Assembly: GCA_002238685.1 (NCBI GenBank)
Contig: MPMV01000020.1
Coordinates: forward strand, 1 to 64,000
Reading direction: 5' to 3'
Origin: a bacterium EF100-94H03 bin56
Lineage (GTDB): Bacteria > Pseudomonadota > Alphaproteobacteria > SP197
DNA length: 64,000 nt
This document shows, one piece after another, positions 55,151-64,000 of this stretch (position 1 is its first letter; the number at the start of each line of letters is the position of its first letter). Made by a program: the position numbers and the translations under genes. The notes below the pieces were generated by a model, which did no database searches, was not told the origin of the DNA, and saw nothing but the letters and a program-made list of their open reading frames with translations.

Positions 55151-57709
55151 TCAGACCACGATGTTGACGACGCGATTGGGGACCACGATCACCTTGCGGA
55201 TGGGCCGGTCGCCAATGGCCCGCTTGACGTTGTCCTCGCCAAGCGCTGCCGATCTGACGTTGTCGTTGGCCGCATCCCGGGGCATGTCGAGCCGCGCCCT
55301 CAGCCTGCCGTTGACCTGGACGGGAATTGTCACTGTTTCCGTGGTGGCGAGGTCCGGATCGGCCTCGGGCCAGGGCGTGTCGGCGATCAGGGTGTCGTGA
55401 CCGAGGCGATTCCACATCTCCTCGGCAAGGTGCGGCATCATCGGCCCGATCAGGCGCACCAGCATCTCGAACGCCTCGCGCAAGGCCTCCGGCGCACCCG
55501 GTTGCGCCGCCTCGACGCCGGCGATGGCGTTGGCAAGTTCGTGAATGCGCGCCACTGCCCGGTTGAAGTGGAACTTCTCGATATCGGCGGTGATGCCGGC
55601 AATCGTCCTGTGGACGACACGGCGCAGTTCGAGGGCATCCCCCTCGACTGACGGCACGGGTGTTCCAGGTGGTGGCAACACGTTCGCCATCTCGCTCGTC
55701 ATGCGGGCAATGCGCTGAACGAACCGGTGGGCGCCGGCGATACCGCTGTCGGTCCATTCGAGGCCACGCTCCGGCGGCGAATCCGACAGCATGAACCATC
55801 GGGCCGTATCGGCACCGTAGTCGCGGATGATGTTTTCCGGATCAACCACGTTCTTGCGTGACTTGGACATCTTCTCCGAGCGCCCGACGGTGACACCCTC
55901 GCCGGTCTCGCGGCAGCGCACGCCACCATCGTCATCCCTGACCACCTCACGCGGTTCGAGATACGAGCCATCCGCCCGACGGTAGGTCTCGTGGCCCACC
56001 ATGCCTTGGGTGAAGAGACCGGTGAAGGGCTCGTCAAAGTCGAGATAACCGCAGCGCCTGAGAGCACGCGTGAAGAAGCGCGAGTAGAGGAGATGCAGCA
56101 CGGCGTGTTCGATTCCGCCGATGTACTGGTCGACCGGCATCCAGTAGTCAATTGCGTCGCGCGTGGCCGGTGTTGCGGCATGGGGCGAACAGAAACGCAG
56201 AAAGTACCAACTCGAATCGACGAAGGTATCAAGGGTGTCGGTGTCGCGCATCGCTTGCGCGTTACAGCGCGGGCAGGTGACGTGTTTCCACGTGGGGTGA
56301 TGATCGAGCGGATTGCCCGGTCGCCCGGGTTCGATGTCGTCGGGAAGCCGGACCGGCAGATCGTCCTTAGGCACCGGGACCATGCCACAGTCGGGGCAAT
56401 GGATCACCGGAATGGGACACCCCCAGTAGCGCTGGCGCGACACCCCCCAGTCCCGCAGCCTGTAGTTGGTCTCGCGGCGTCCGGTGCCGTCCGCCTCCAT
56501 TCTCGAGGCAACCGCCTCCTTGGCTTCGGCGACGGAAAGGCCGTCAAGAAATGCCGAGTTGGCGAGCACGCCATCGCCGATGAAGGCGTCGGAAGTGACC
56601 TGGAAACCGGCGGCGTCACACTCCCGGGGCACGACCACGGGGATCACGTCCAGACCATGCGCGTTGGCAAACTCGAGATCGCGCTGGTCATGGGCAGGAC
56701 AACCGAAAATCGCTCCCGAACCATAGTCCATCAGCACGAAATTCGCGACGAAGACGGGAAGTTCGCGGCCGTCGAAGGGGTGGATTGCGACGAGGCCGGT
56801 ATCGATGCCCTTCTTGTCAGCCCGTTCGATGGCTTCCTCGCCGGTGGCCGTGCGCCGGCATTCCTCGATGAAGTTCTCCAGTCCGGGTACCGTGCGGACG
56901 AGGTCGGCGTTCCACGGGTGTTCCGGGGAAATGGCCATGAAACTGGCGCCAAAGATGGTGTCATGGCGGGTCGTGAAGACCTCGAGGCTGTCGCTGCGTC
57001 CCTTGACGGGGAACAGCATTCTCAGGCCTTCGGAGCGGCCGATCCAGTTGGACTGCATGATGCGGACCTTGTCCGGCCAGCGTTCCAGTCCCTCCAGGGC
57101 ATCCGTCAGCTCGTCGGCAAACTCCGTGATTCTCAACACCCACTGGTTGCGACGACGCTTTTCGATGAGGGCGCCTGATCGCCATCCCCTCCCGTCGATG
57201 ACCTGCTCGTTGGCGAGAACGGTGAGATCGACCGGGTCCCAGTTGACCATGGTGTCCCGGCGGTCGACGAGCCGGGCTTCGAGAAAATCGAGAAAGAGTT
57301 CCTGCTGGTGCCGGTAATACTCGGGAAGACAGGTGGTGATTTCGCGCGACCAGTCCAGGGACAGCCCCATGGACTGCAGCTGCCGGCGCATGGTGGCGAT
57401 GTTGGCCAGGGTCCATTCGCGCGGGTGGACACCCTTCTCCATGGCGGCATTTTCCGCCGGCAGGCCGAAGGCGTCCCAGCCCATGGGATGCAGAACGTTG
57501 AATCCCCGGGCCCGCTTGTAGCGGGCAACGAGGTCCCCCATGGCGTAGTTGCGCACATGCCCCATGTGAATGCGGCCACTGGGATAGGGAAACATCTCGA
57601 GGACATAAGCCTTGGGTCGCTCGTCATCCTCGACGGCGACAAAGGTCTGCCTGTCCTCCCAGACCTGTCTCCAGCGGGTCTCGGCCTCGTGGAAGTCGTA
57701 AATGTCCAT
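55151..57709 (-). CDS. leuS: leucyl-tRNA synthetase
   Basis: 852 residues from ATG 57709, giving the usual [18 protein letters not shown] start. Charges tRNA-Leu. Seen: the HIGH-type motif [20 protein letters not shown], the editing domain text [20 protein letters not shown], zinc-like [10 protein letters not shown] and CPRCNAQAM, and the KMSKS loop [15 protein letters not shown]. Ends with the C-terminal extension [22 protein letters not shown]. Followed by lptE. Confidence 0.97.
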   Translation of the reverse strand: MDIYDFHEAETRWRQVWEDRQTFVAVEDDERPKAYVLEMFPYPSGRIHMGHVRNYAMGDLVARYKRARGFNVLHPMGWDAFGLPAENAAMEKGVHPREWTLANIATMRRQLQSMGLSLDWSREITTCLPEYYRHQQELFLDFLEARLVDRRDTMVNWDPVDLTVLANEQVIDGRGWRSGALIEKRRRNQWVLRITEFADELTDALEGLERWPDKVRIMQSNWIGRSEGLRMLFPVKGRSDSLEVFTTRHDTIFGASFMAISPEHPWNADLVRTVPGLENFIEECRRTATGEEAIERADKKGIDTGLVAIHPFDGRELPVFVANFVLMDYGSGAIFGCPAHDQRDLEFANAHGLDVIPVVVPRECDAAGFQVTSDAFIGDGVLANSAFLDGLSVAEAKEAVASRMEADGTGRRETNYRLRDWGVSRQRYWGCPIPVIHCPDCGMVPVPKDDLPVRLPDDIEPGRPGNPLDHHPTWKHVTCPRCNAQAMRDTDTLDTFVDSSWYFLRFCSPHAATPATRDAIDYWMPVDQYIGGIEHAVLHLLYSRFFTRALRRCGYLDFDEPFTGLFTQGMVGHETYRRADGSYLEPREVVRDDDGGVRCRETGEGVTVGRSEKMSKSRKNVVDPENIIRDYGADTARWFMLSDSPPERGLEWTDSGIAGAHRFVQRIARMTSEMANVLPPPGTPVPSVEGDALELRRVVHRTIAGITADIEKFHFNRAVARIHELANAIAGVEAAQPGAPEALREAFEMLVRLIGPMMPHLAEEMWNRLGHDTLIADTPWPEADPDLATTETVTIPVQVNGRLRARLDMPRDAANDNVRSAALGEDNVKRAIGDRPIRKVIVVPNRVVNIVV

Positions 57710-57744
57710 CGCTGGCGCCCCCGAAGGGATCGTTTGTGATCCGC

Positions 57745-58302
57745 TCACTCGCCAAGCCAGGCGATGCGCAACAGCCGTGCCTGCGTCAGTATGGCGTTTT
57801 CGAGTGCCGTGGCCGTGTCATTGGAGACGACTGCGTCCTGCCATCCGTCGGCCTCCTGGACCTGCCGGTTGACGGCAACGCGCAGAGCCGAGGCTGTCAG
57901 CCTGGTGTCGAGTATGTAGACCGCCACCTTGAGTCGCTCCTCCGGCGATTCGGGTGGCCTGTACCAGTCGTAAATGATGACGCCACCGAAGGGATCGGCG
58001 GAAAGTGGCGGCAGAAAGGCCAGTGTGTCGAGCGACGCGCGCCACAGGAAGGCATTGACCCCGAGCCCCCCGCCCGGGCGGTCGATCTCGCCGCCGGACA
58101 ACAGGGAGTTGATGCCGCCGCTGCCGAAAATGGTCTCGCGCTCGGGATCGTCGATGTCCGGTTCGAAGCGGCCCTGGGGCGTCGTTATGGTATCCTCGAC
58201 ACCTTCGTAAGAAATGTCCTCTCCGCCGCAGGCGGCAAGGAACCCCGCCAGCACGATGGCGCCGGACGCAGGAAAACTGAGGCGTGTTCGGAGTGTGCGC
58301 AA
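57745..58302 (-). CDS. DUF3576 domain-containing lipoprotein
   Basis: 185 residues. Lipoprotein signal with lipobox LAAC ([19 protein letters not shown]). Mature text [40 protein letters not shown] and [15 protein letters not shown] matches DUF3576, a family of unknown function nearly always just upstream of leuS in alphaproteobacteria, as here. Probably an envelope protein. Confidence 0.92.
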   Translation of the reverse strand: MRTLRTRLSFPASGAIVLAGFLAACGGEDISYEGVEDTITTPQGRFEPDIDDPERETIFGSGGINSLLSGGEIDRPGGGLGVNAFLWRASLDTLAFLPPLSADPFGGVIIYDWYRPPESPEERLKVAVYILDTRLTASALRVAVNRQVQEADGWQDAVVSNDTATALENAILTQARLLRIAWLGE

Positions 58303-58393
58303 GGTCAGGACTGTCCTGTGGAAATGGCTGTTCAGTCGCTCACAGTCTGTTACGGGTACAACCGGCGGGCAAGCAGATTCTCGTATCCGCCGG

Positions 58394-58720
58394 CTATCGG
58401 GCCCGCCACCTGTTGGTTGCGCCCGGATCGGCTAGTTGCGCAAGGTCGTCTTCCCTCTCCAGCCAGGCGTCCACAGCATGGGCGACATGGTCGAATCGCT
58501 CTCCAGCCCCGAGTTCCCGTGTGCGGCACTCCTCGAGACTGGAGAGAATGAGAATCTCCCGCATCGCCCGTCGCAAGACCGCCACCGGCACCGCCTCCCG
58601 CGCCGTCGCCTTCCTGATGAGGAACCGGCTGACGGATTCACCGGCAACCCGCGCCAGGTCCGTTACCCTTTCCCACTCGGTGTCCGACGCCTCGATGAAA
58701 CGCTGTCTGGTGCCTGGCAT
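58394..58720 (-). CDS. small protein with a ribbon-helix-helix-like N-terminus
   Basis: 108 residues from ATG 58720 (a longer frame reaches 58783). The N-terminal text QRFIEASDTEWERVTDLARV followed by AGESVSRFLIRKA has the strand-helix-helix pattern of ribbon-helix-helix DNA-binding proteins, as in MobC-like and antitoxin families. The rest is helical and charged. No toxin or mobilisation gene is adjacent. Function unknown; it may regulate its own region. Confidence 0.6.
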   Translation of the reverse strand: MPGTRQRFIEASDTEWERVTDLARVAGESVSRFLIRKATAREAVPVAVLRRAMREILILSSLEECRTRELGAGERFDHVAHAVDAWLEREDDLAQLADPGATNRWRAR

Positions 58721-58779
58721 GATGCAAGGTGGCCTCCGGAACATTACCGGAACAAAACATGGTGTGTCCGTTTGCGGAT

Positions 58780-59784
58780 TCAACTGCCGGAGTTCTCCCG
58801 CCGTCCCACCCGGTCAGCCATGAGGCAGAGCAGTTCCCACATCATCTGTGCACCGTTGAGTGAGGTGATGGAGGCGCTGTCAAAGGGGGGCGAGACCTCG
58901 ACGACGTCTGCGCCGATGATGTTGATGCCCATCAGCCCGCGCAGCATCTGCTGGGCCTCCCTTGTCGTGTAACCGCCGACTTCGGGCGTGCCTGTCCCAG
59001 GCGCGTAGACGGGGTCAAGGCCGTCGACATCGAAGCTCACATAGACCGGGCCATCGCCGACGACCTCGCGCGCCCGGGCGATGACGGCCTCAATTCCCAT
59101 GGCATAGAGTTCCTCGATATGAATGACGGTCATGCCACTCTCGTAGCTGAAGTCCCAGAGAACTTCCGCGGGCCCGCGGATGCCGATCTGGATGGTGCGT
59201 TCCGGATCCAGGGCTCCGTCCTCCACGGCAACCCTGAAGGGACCACCGTGGTGGTGCTTGTGGCCGAACAGTTCGGGACCGGTGTCACAGTGGGCGTCGA
59301 AGTGGACGAGCCCCACCGGTTGTCCGAGGGAGTGCTTCAGTGCCCGCATGATTGGCAGGGTGATGGAGTGGTCTCCGCCTGCGGTGAGCGGCATCACGCC
59401 GGACGCCGCCACACGGTCGTAGAACGACTCGATGTCACCCATGGCGCGTTCGAGTGCATAGACCCCCTCGATCATGACGTCGCCGATATCGGCAACCCGC
59501 GCCGCGTCGAAGGGACGAACGCCGGTCTCATGGTTGATGCGGCCCATGAGGGTGGACTGTTCGCGCAAGGCCCGGGGACCGTGGCGGGCTCCGGGGCGGT
59601 TCGTCACCGCACCGTCGAAGGGGACGCCGGCGATGCCGATGTCGATGTCACCCCATGCTTCGGGATCCTCCCGCAACTCCTGGCGCATGAATGTCGCCAC
59701 ACCTGCATAGCGGTGGCGGAACACCGCTCCCCAAGCGAGCTTGCGGGCCTCGGGAACCCCGTCATCCGTGGTGTCACTCATCAC
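58780..59784 (-). CDS. speB: agmatinase / ureohydrolase
   Basis: 334 residues. Manganese-site motifs of the family: TAGGDHSITLPIMRAL, HFDAHCDTGPELFG and SFDVDGLDPVYAPGTGTPEV. It hydrolyses agmatine to putrescine and urea; the guanidino-acid branch (guanidinobutyrase) cannot be excluded. The likely product, putrescine, fits with the polyamine-type importer elsewhere in the window. It ends just before the small RHH-like gene. Confidence 0.92.
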   Translation of the reverse strand: MMSDTTDDGVPEARKLAWGAVFRHRYAGVATFMRQELREDPEAWGDIDIGIAGVPFDGAVTNRPGARHGPRALREQSTLMGRINHETGVRPFDAARVADIGDVMIEGVYALERAMGDIESFYDRVAASGVMPLTAGGDHSITLPIMRALKHSLGQPVGLVHFDAHCDTGPELFGHKHHHGGPFRVAVEDGALDPERTIQIGIRGPAEVLWDFSYESGMTVIHIEELYAMGIEAVIARAREVVGDGPVYVSFDVDGLDPVYAPGTGTPEVGGYTTREAQQMLRGLMGINIIGADVVEVSPPFDSASITSLNGAQMMWELLCLMADRVGRRENSGS

Positions 59785-59857
59785 GTTCTTCCTGTTCCGC
59801 AGTCCCGGCCATAGTATTCATGAGGACCGGGCCTGTCGCCATCGATCAATCGCCAGG

Positions 59858-60328
59858 GTGATTCTCATTTCGCACAACACTTTCACACCCCAATTGGGAA
59901 CGTGCCTGCCCGGCGTCGTCTACGAGGGACGGGCGAGCGTCTACGGGTTGGCAACGGATCACGAAGGACGAATCCTTGCCTGCCGGCGGGGTGGTGACCG
60001 GGTGGTGCTTCCCGGGGGCGGCCTCGAGGAGGAAGAGGCCGAAGAGGATGCGCTCTGCCGGGAAGTTGCCGAGGAGACGGGCTATCAGGTTCTCGCCGTC
60101 CGTTCGCTGTGCCGGGCCTGGCAGTATCACAACCATCGCTTTGCCAAGCCGCCGGTCAACAAGCATTGCCACTTCTTCATCATGGTGGTCGCCAGGACGC
60201 CATCGTCCCCGGCGGAAGCCGATCATGTCCCGCACTGGCTTGATCCCGGGGAACTGATCGCGTCACTCACCTTCGAGAGTCATCGCTGGGCCGTCAGGGT
60301 GCTCCGCGGCATGGTCACGCCACGCTGA
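59858..60328 (+). CDS. NUDIX hydrolase
   Basis: 156 residues from a GTG at 59858; no ATG lies near enough and the ribosome site is weak, so the start is uncertain. The NUDIX box is complete: GGGLEEEEAEEDALCREVAE then ETGY. It hydrolyses a nucleoside-diphosphate-linked compound; the rest gives no substrate clue. Divergent from the agmatinase gene with about 75 bases between starts. Confidence 0.85.
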   Translation: MILISHNTFTPQLGTCLPGVVYEGRASVYGLATDHEGRILACRRGGDRVVLPGGGLEEEEAEEDALCREVAEETGYQVLAVRSLCRAWQYHNHRFAKPPVNKHCHFFIMVVARTPSSPAEADHVPHWLDPGELIASLTFESHRWAVRVLRGMVTPR

Positions 60329-60353
60329 AGGCCACCCCGGTCCCGGCATCAGG

Positions 60354-60430
60354 TGGCGCACCCGGCAGGACTCGAACCTGCGACCCCAGGATTAGGAATC
60401 CTGTGCTCTATCCAGCTGAGCTACGGGTGC
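60354..60430 (-). tRNA. tRNA-Arg (CCU)
   Basis: 77 bases on the minus strand, from GCACCCG (60430-60424) to encoded CCA (60356-60354). Cloverleaf arms pair; anticodon stem CAGGA/TCCTG encloses loop TTCCTAA, giving anticodon CCU, which reads AGG. Variable arm is short, as expected. Confidence 0.95.
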
Positions 60431-60534
60431 CCTTGGTCAGCATGGCCTGTCTACCAGAGTGATCGACAGGGTGCCACCGTCCGTGATTTGCTGCGAAGGC
60501 GCGGGCTGATAGGCTGGCAATGGAGGGGGTCGTC

Positions 60535-63500
60535 ATGCGACAGCGGGATCACCACCAGTTGACGGAACGCATCGAAGAGGTGGTTCGCCTGGTGCGAAGC
60601 GGTTTCGCGGAAGAGGCCGATCACGCGGCCCGGTTCGCCGAGATCTTCCTTGGCGGCGTCATTCACGATGACATCGAAGGCATGTCGATCGAGAACCTCT
60701 ACGGAGAGGTGGCTTCCCTGTGGCAGTTCTTTCGCCACCGCCGCGCCGGCGGGGCGAAGGTCCGGGTGTTCGATCCGGATCCGGAAGAGGACGGTTGGCA
60801 GTCGACCCACACGGTGATCGAGATTGTCAACGACGACATGCCGTTCCTCGTGGATTCCGTTGTCGCCGCACTCAATGTGCTCGGCGTCCCGGTGCTCCTG
60901 CTGATACACCCGGTGATTCACGTGACCCGCGACGACGAGGGCGCCCAGACCGGGATTGGCAGTGGTCTGGCAGAATCGGTCCTGCACGTCGAGATCACCC
61001 AGCAGCCCGTGGAGCGCCACCGGGAGATTGTCGAACGACTGCACCACGTCCTTGGCCAGGTGCGTGCCGCGGTCGAGGACTGGCGTCCCATGGTGACATG
61101 TCTCGAACGGCACATGACGGCACTCGAGACGGCGCCCCCGCCCGTGTCTGCGGGAGAGCTTGATGAGGGCCTTGCCTTCCTGAAATGGCTGCTCGACGAC
61201 CATTTCACATTCCTTGGCTACCGGGAGTACCGTTTCGAGCGGCGTGATGGCGAGGTGTTTGCCCACATCGTCGAGGAGGAAAATCGCGGCATCCTGCGCG
61301 AGGTCACCGAGGAAAGCCGCAAGCGTCACGAACAGGCGTTGCCGGAACACTTCGTGCAGTACCTGGAAAGCCGGGAACTCTTCATCATTTCCAAGGCATG
61401 GACCCGCTCGGACGTCCACCGGCCGGTCTTCATGGACTACGTCGGCCTGCGCCGGTTCAGCGACGCGGGCGAGGTCGTCGGCGAGTGCCGATTTCTTGGC
61501 CTGCTGACATCGACCGCCTACAACACGTCGCCATCCCAGATCCCCCTGCTGCGCCGGAAGGTTGCGATGGTGATGGAGCGTTCGGCAGCGACCCCGGGCA
61601 GCCACAATGCCAAGGCGCTTGGACACATTCTCGACACGTTTCCGCGTGACGAACTGTTCCAGATCGATGTCGACACCCTGGAGGCCTTCTCCCGGGGCAT
61701 CCTGCACCTCGAGCATCGCCAGCGCATCCGCCTCTTCCTGAGACGGGATTCCTATGGCCAGTTCGTCTCCTGTCTCGTCTACATTCCCCGCGAACGCTAC
61801 TCCACCGATTTGCGCCGCAGGATGGAGGCCATTCTCCTCGAGGAGCTCAACGGCAATTCGGTGGATGTGCAGACACAGGTGTCCGACGCGCCGATGGCCC
61901 GGGCCCAGTTCATCGTCCACACCCCGGACAAGGACAGGGTCGAGGGCGAACCCGCAGCCATCGAAAGGCGACTCACCGCAGCGTCGCGGACCTGGGACGA
62001 CAACCTCCACGATGCACTGACCGAGGAATTCGGCGAGGGCCGGGGGGCCGTCATCTTCCACCGCTACCGTCCGGCGATTCCCGGCGGCTACAAGGAGATG
62101 TTCAGCACTCGCCTCGCGGTCGCCGACATCCAGCGCATGGAAGCCATGGGCGACGGTGACATCGCGATGAATCTGTATCGCCGTGTCGACGCCGCCGAAG
62201 GCGACCTCAACTTCAAGGTCTATCACCGTGGGACGGCGGTGCCGCTGTCAGGAATCATGCCCATGCTCGAACACATGGGCCTGGTGGTCATAGAGGAAGC
62301 GCCCTACGAGATTCGTCCCGACGATGGCACGGTGATCTGGATTCACGATTTCCGGGTTCAGCTCGAACATGGCTGGACGGTCGACGTTGCAGAGGTGCGC
62401 CAGCGCTTCCACGAGACCTTTGCGCGGGTGTGGTCCGGCGAGATCGAGGATGACGACTTCAACAATCTCGTCCTCGTGGGCCTCGACTGGCGCCAGGTGG
62501 TCGTCCTTCGCGCCTACGCCAAGTACCTCATGCAGATCAACGCGCCCTTCAGCCAGGCCTATGTCGAGCAGACCATGGCGGCCAATCCCGCCATTGCACG
62601 CCTTCTCGTCGACTTGTTCGAGACGCGATTCGATCCCGACAAACAGGCACGGGCCCACGTACGCGGCATTACCCTGCGCGAGCGCATTCTCGAAGCGCTC
62701 GACGGCGTCAAGTCGCTGGACCAGGACCGCATCCTGCGCCGTTATCTCAACCTGATCGAGGTCACGCTGCGCACCAACTTCTACCAGACGGATGCCGACG
62801 GCGCCGTCAGGCCCTATGTGGCCTTCAAGTTCGACAGCCAGACGATTCACGGTCTGCCGGAACCCCGGCCATGGCGGGAGATCTTTGTCTATTCGACCAG
62901 GGTCGAGGCCGTTCACCTGCGAGGCGGACCGGTGGCGAGGGGCGGCATCCGCTGGTCCGACCGGCTCGAGGACTTCCGTACCGAGGTCCTGGGCCTGGTG
63001 AAGGCGCAGATGGTGAAGAATGCGGTGATCGTGCCGGTGGGGTCCAAGGGAGGCTTTGTCGTCAAGAGGCCGCCCCCTGCCAGCGCGGGGCGCGACGCCC
63101 AGCAGGCCGAGGGAATCGCCTGCTACCGGACGTTCATGGCCGGCATGCTTGATGTCACCGACAACATTTCCGGTGGCCATGTTGTCACGAGGGAGCGGTT
63201 GGTCCGCCGTGACGACGACGACCCCTACCTCGTGGTTGCCGCCGACAAGGGCACGGCAACCTTCTCTGATATCGCGAATGATGTGGCCGCCAGCTATGGC
63301 CACTGGCTCGGTGACGCCTTCGCATCGGGAGGATCGGCGGGCTACGACCACAAGACGATGGCGATCACGGCCAAGGGGGCCTGGGAGGCTGTCCGCCGCC
63401 ATTTCCGCGAGATCGGAAAGGACGTCGACTGCGAGGATTTCACGGTGATCGGTATCGGCGACATGATGGGTGACGTGTTCGGCAACGGCATGCTGCTGTC

Positions 63501-64000
63501 CCGCCATATCCGCCTTGTCGGCGCCTTCAACCACATGCACATCTTCATCGATCCGGAGCCGGATGCCGAAACCAGCTGGGAGGAACGCAAACGGCTGTTC
63601 GATCTTCCCCGGTCGACCTGGGCCGACTACGACACCGCCTGCCTGAGCGAGGGCGGCGCCATCTACGATCGCAGCGCCAAGTCCATCAGTCTGTCGCCCC
63701 AGGGTCGCAAGGCGCTTGGCATCGCCGAGGAGACGCTGACGCCCGCGGAACTCATCCACGCCATGCTGAAGGCCGATGTCGAACTGTTGTGGAACGGTGG
63801 CATCGGCACCTACATCAAGGCAGCCCACGAAAGCAATGCAAGCGTCGGCGACCGGGCCAACGATGGCGTGCGCGTCGATGGCCGTCAGGTGGGCGCCCGG
63901 GTGGTGGGCGAGGGCGGCAATCTCGGCGCCACCCAGGCGGGCCGCATCGAGTATGCACTCGCCGGCGGCCGCATCAATACGGATGCCATTGACAACTCCG
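60535..64000 (+). CDS. NAD-specific glutamate dehydrogenase, large type (cut by right edge)
   Basis: 1155 codons visible of a protein of roughly 1600 residues; the frame stays open to the window end. It is the large (about 180 kDa) NAD-dependent glutamate dehydrogenase, which converts glutamate to 2-oxoglutarate plus ammonia. Long N-terminal regulatory part with ACT-like segments (VIEIVNDDMPFLVDSVVAAL), then the catalytic core: GGPVARGGIRWSDRLEDFRT, LVKAQMVKNAVIVPVGSKGG and NGGIGTYIKA, with the NAD fold at GEGGNLGATQAGRIEYAL. ATG 60535 follows GGAGGGGG; an in-frame ATG at 60520 is the alternative. Confidence 0.96.
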   Translation, partial: MRQRDHHQLTERIEEVVRLVRSGFAEEADHAARFAEIFLGGVIHDDIEGMSIENLYGEVASLWQFFRHRRAGGAKVRVFDPDPEEDGWQSTHTVIEIVNDDMPFLVDSVVAALNVLGVPVLLLIHPVIHVTRDDEGAQTGIGSGLAESVLHVEITQQPVERHREIVERLHHVLGQVRAAVEDWRPMVTCLERHMTALETAPPPVSAGELDEGLAFLKWLLDDHFTFLGYREYRFERRDGEVFAHIVEEENRGILREVTEESRKRHEQALPEHFVQYLESRELFIISKAWTRSDVHRPVFMDYVGLRRFSDAGEVVGECRFLGLLTSTAYNTSPSQIPLLRRKVAMVMERSAATPGSHNAKALGHILDTFPRDELFQIDVDTLEAFSRGILHLEHRQRIRLFLRRDSYGQFVSCLVYIPRERYSTDLRRRMEAILLEELNGNSVDVQTQVSDAPMARAQFIVHTPDKDRVEGEPAAIERRLTAASRTWDDNLHDALTEEFGEGRGAVIFHRYRPAIPGGYKEMFSTRLAVADIQRMEAMGDGDIAMNLYRRVDAAEGDLNFKVYHRGTAVPLSGIMPMLEHMGLVVIEEAPYEIRPDDGTVIWIHDFRVQLEHGWTVDVAEVRQRFHETFARVWSGEIEDDDFNNLVLVGLDWRQVVVLRAYAKYLMQINAPFSQAYVEQTMAANPAIARLLVDLFETRFDPDKQARAHVRGITLRERILEALDGVKSLDQDRILRRYLNLIEVTLRTNFYQTDADGAVRPYVAFKFDSQTIHGLPEPRPWREIFVYSTRVEAVHLRGGPVARGGIRWSDRLEDFRTEVLGLVKAQMVKNAVIVPVGSKGGFVVKRPPPASAGRDAQQAEGIACYRTFMAGMLDVTDNISGGHVVTRERLVRRDDDDPYLVVAADKGTATFSDIANDVAASYGHWLGDAFASGGSAGYDHKTMAITAKGAWEAVRRHFREIGKDVDCEDFTVIGIGDMMGDVFGNGMLLSRHIRLVGAFNHMHIFIDPEPDAETSWEERKRLFDLPRSTWADYDTACLSEGGAIYDRSAKSISLSPQGRKALGIAEETLTPAELIHAMLKADVELLWNGGIGTYIKAAHESNASVGDRANDGVRVDGRQVGARVVGEGGNLGATQAGRIEYALAGGRINTDAIDNS

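Noticed and set aside
60451-63828. Two long minus-strand frames (about 590 and 525 codons)
   Set aside because: Both are antisense to the clearly recognised glutamate dehydrogenase and look like high-GC shadow frames.
1-64000. CRISPR array
   Set aside because: No series of evenly spaced direct repeats was seen anywhere in the window.

Overview
The window looks like chromosomal DNA of a high-GC alphaproteobacterium, probably of the Rhodospirillales type. The clues are COQ9; a split three-gene proton-translocating transhydrogenase; the block DUF3576 lipoprotein - leuS - lptE - holA; a DciA-like gene divergent from mutY; and a very large NAD-dependent glutamate dehydrogenase running off the right edge. 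I see no phage, transposase, integron or CRISPR array. Intergenic space is short and many neighbours overlap by 1-22 bases.

Layout. 0-5.8 kb: possible start of a gene on the left edge, COQ9, peptide deformylase, a metallo-beta-lactamase-fold hydrolase, rpsU (S21) with what looks like an AUC start codon, and pntB/pntAB/pntAA. 5.8-18.8 kb: one long leftward operon. It begins with a polyamine-type ABC importer (binding protein, ATPase, two permeases). A glutamine-synthetase-like ligase follows, then a zinc alcohol dehydrogenase, two different Baeyer-Villiger-type flavin monooxygenases and an HSL-type esterase. It ends with two uncharacterised proteins, one of them DUF3726. The enzyme order (alcohol to ketone to ester to hydrolysis) suggests an undescribed catabolic route for an imported amine or polyol-like compound. 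18.9-21.2 kb: an MFS transporter, then a gene graveyard with a decayed binding-protein gene, a decayed hydantoinase-B gene and a perfect 16-bp hairpin.

21.4-35 kb: ferredoxin and mnmA, then an accessory oxidative region. It holds a TauD/TfdA dioxygenase with a decayed tandem copy, a protein made of two fused ectoine-synthase-like cupins, a Rieske oxygenase, a PhyH-type dioxygenase, an SDR, a double-GFA protein, a double Lrp/AsnC regulator, an alpha/beta hydrolase, an LLM flavin monooxygenase, an orphan binding protein, a fragment copy of the LLM gene, and a cytochrome P450. 35-44 kb: tRNA-Met, DciA, MutY, RNase HII, a CPA2 antiporter, a PA0069-type radical SAM protein, a glycosyltransferase pair of the TIGR04283/TIGR04282 kind and a TauABC-like importer. 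44-53.5 kb: FMN/Fe-S oxidoreductase - DUF924 - cysQ - FAD oxidase operon, an amidohydrolase, a class III aminotransferase and an M20 peptidase. 53.5-64 kb: holA, lptE, leuS, DUF3576, a small RHH-like protein, agmatinase, NUDIX, tRNA-Arg(CCU) and the glutamate dehydrogenase.

Most functional names rest on motif and family recognition by eye. Substrate specificities of the transporters and oxygenases are inferences.
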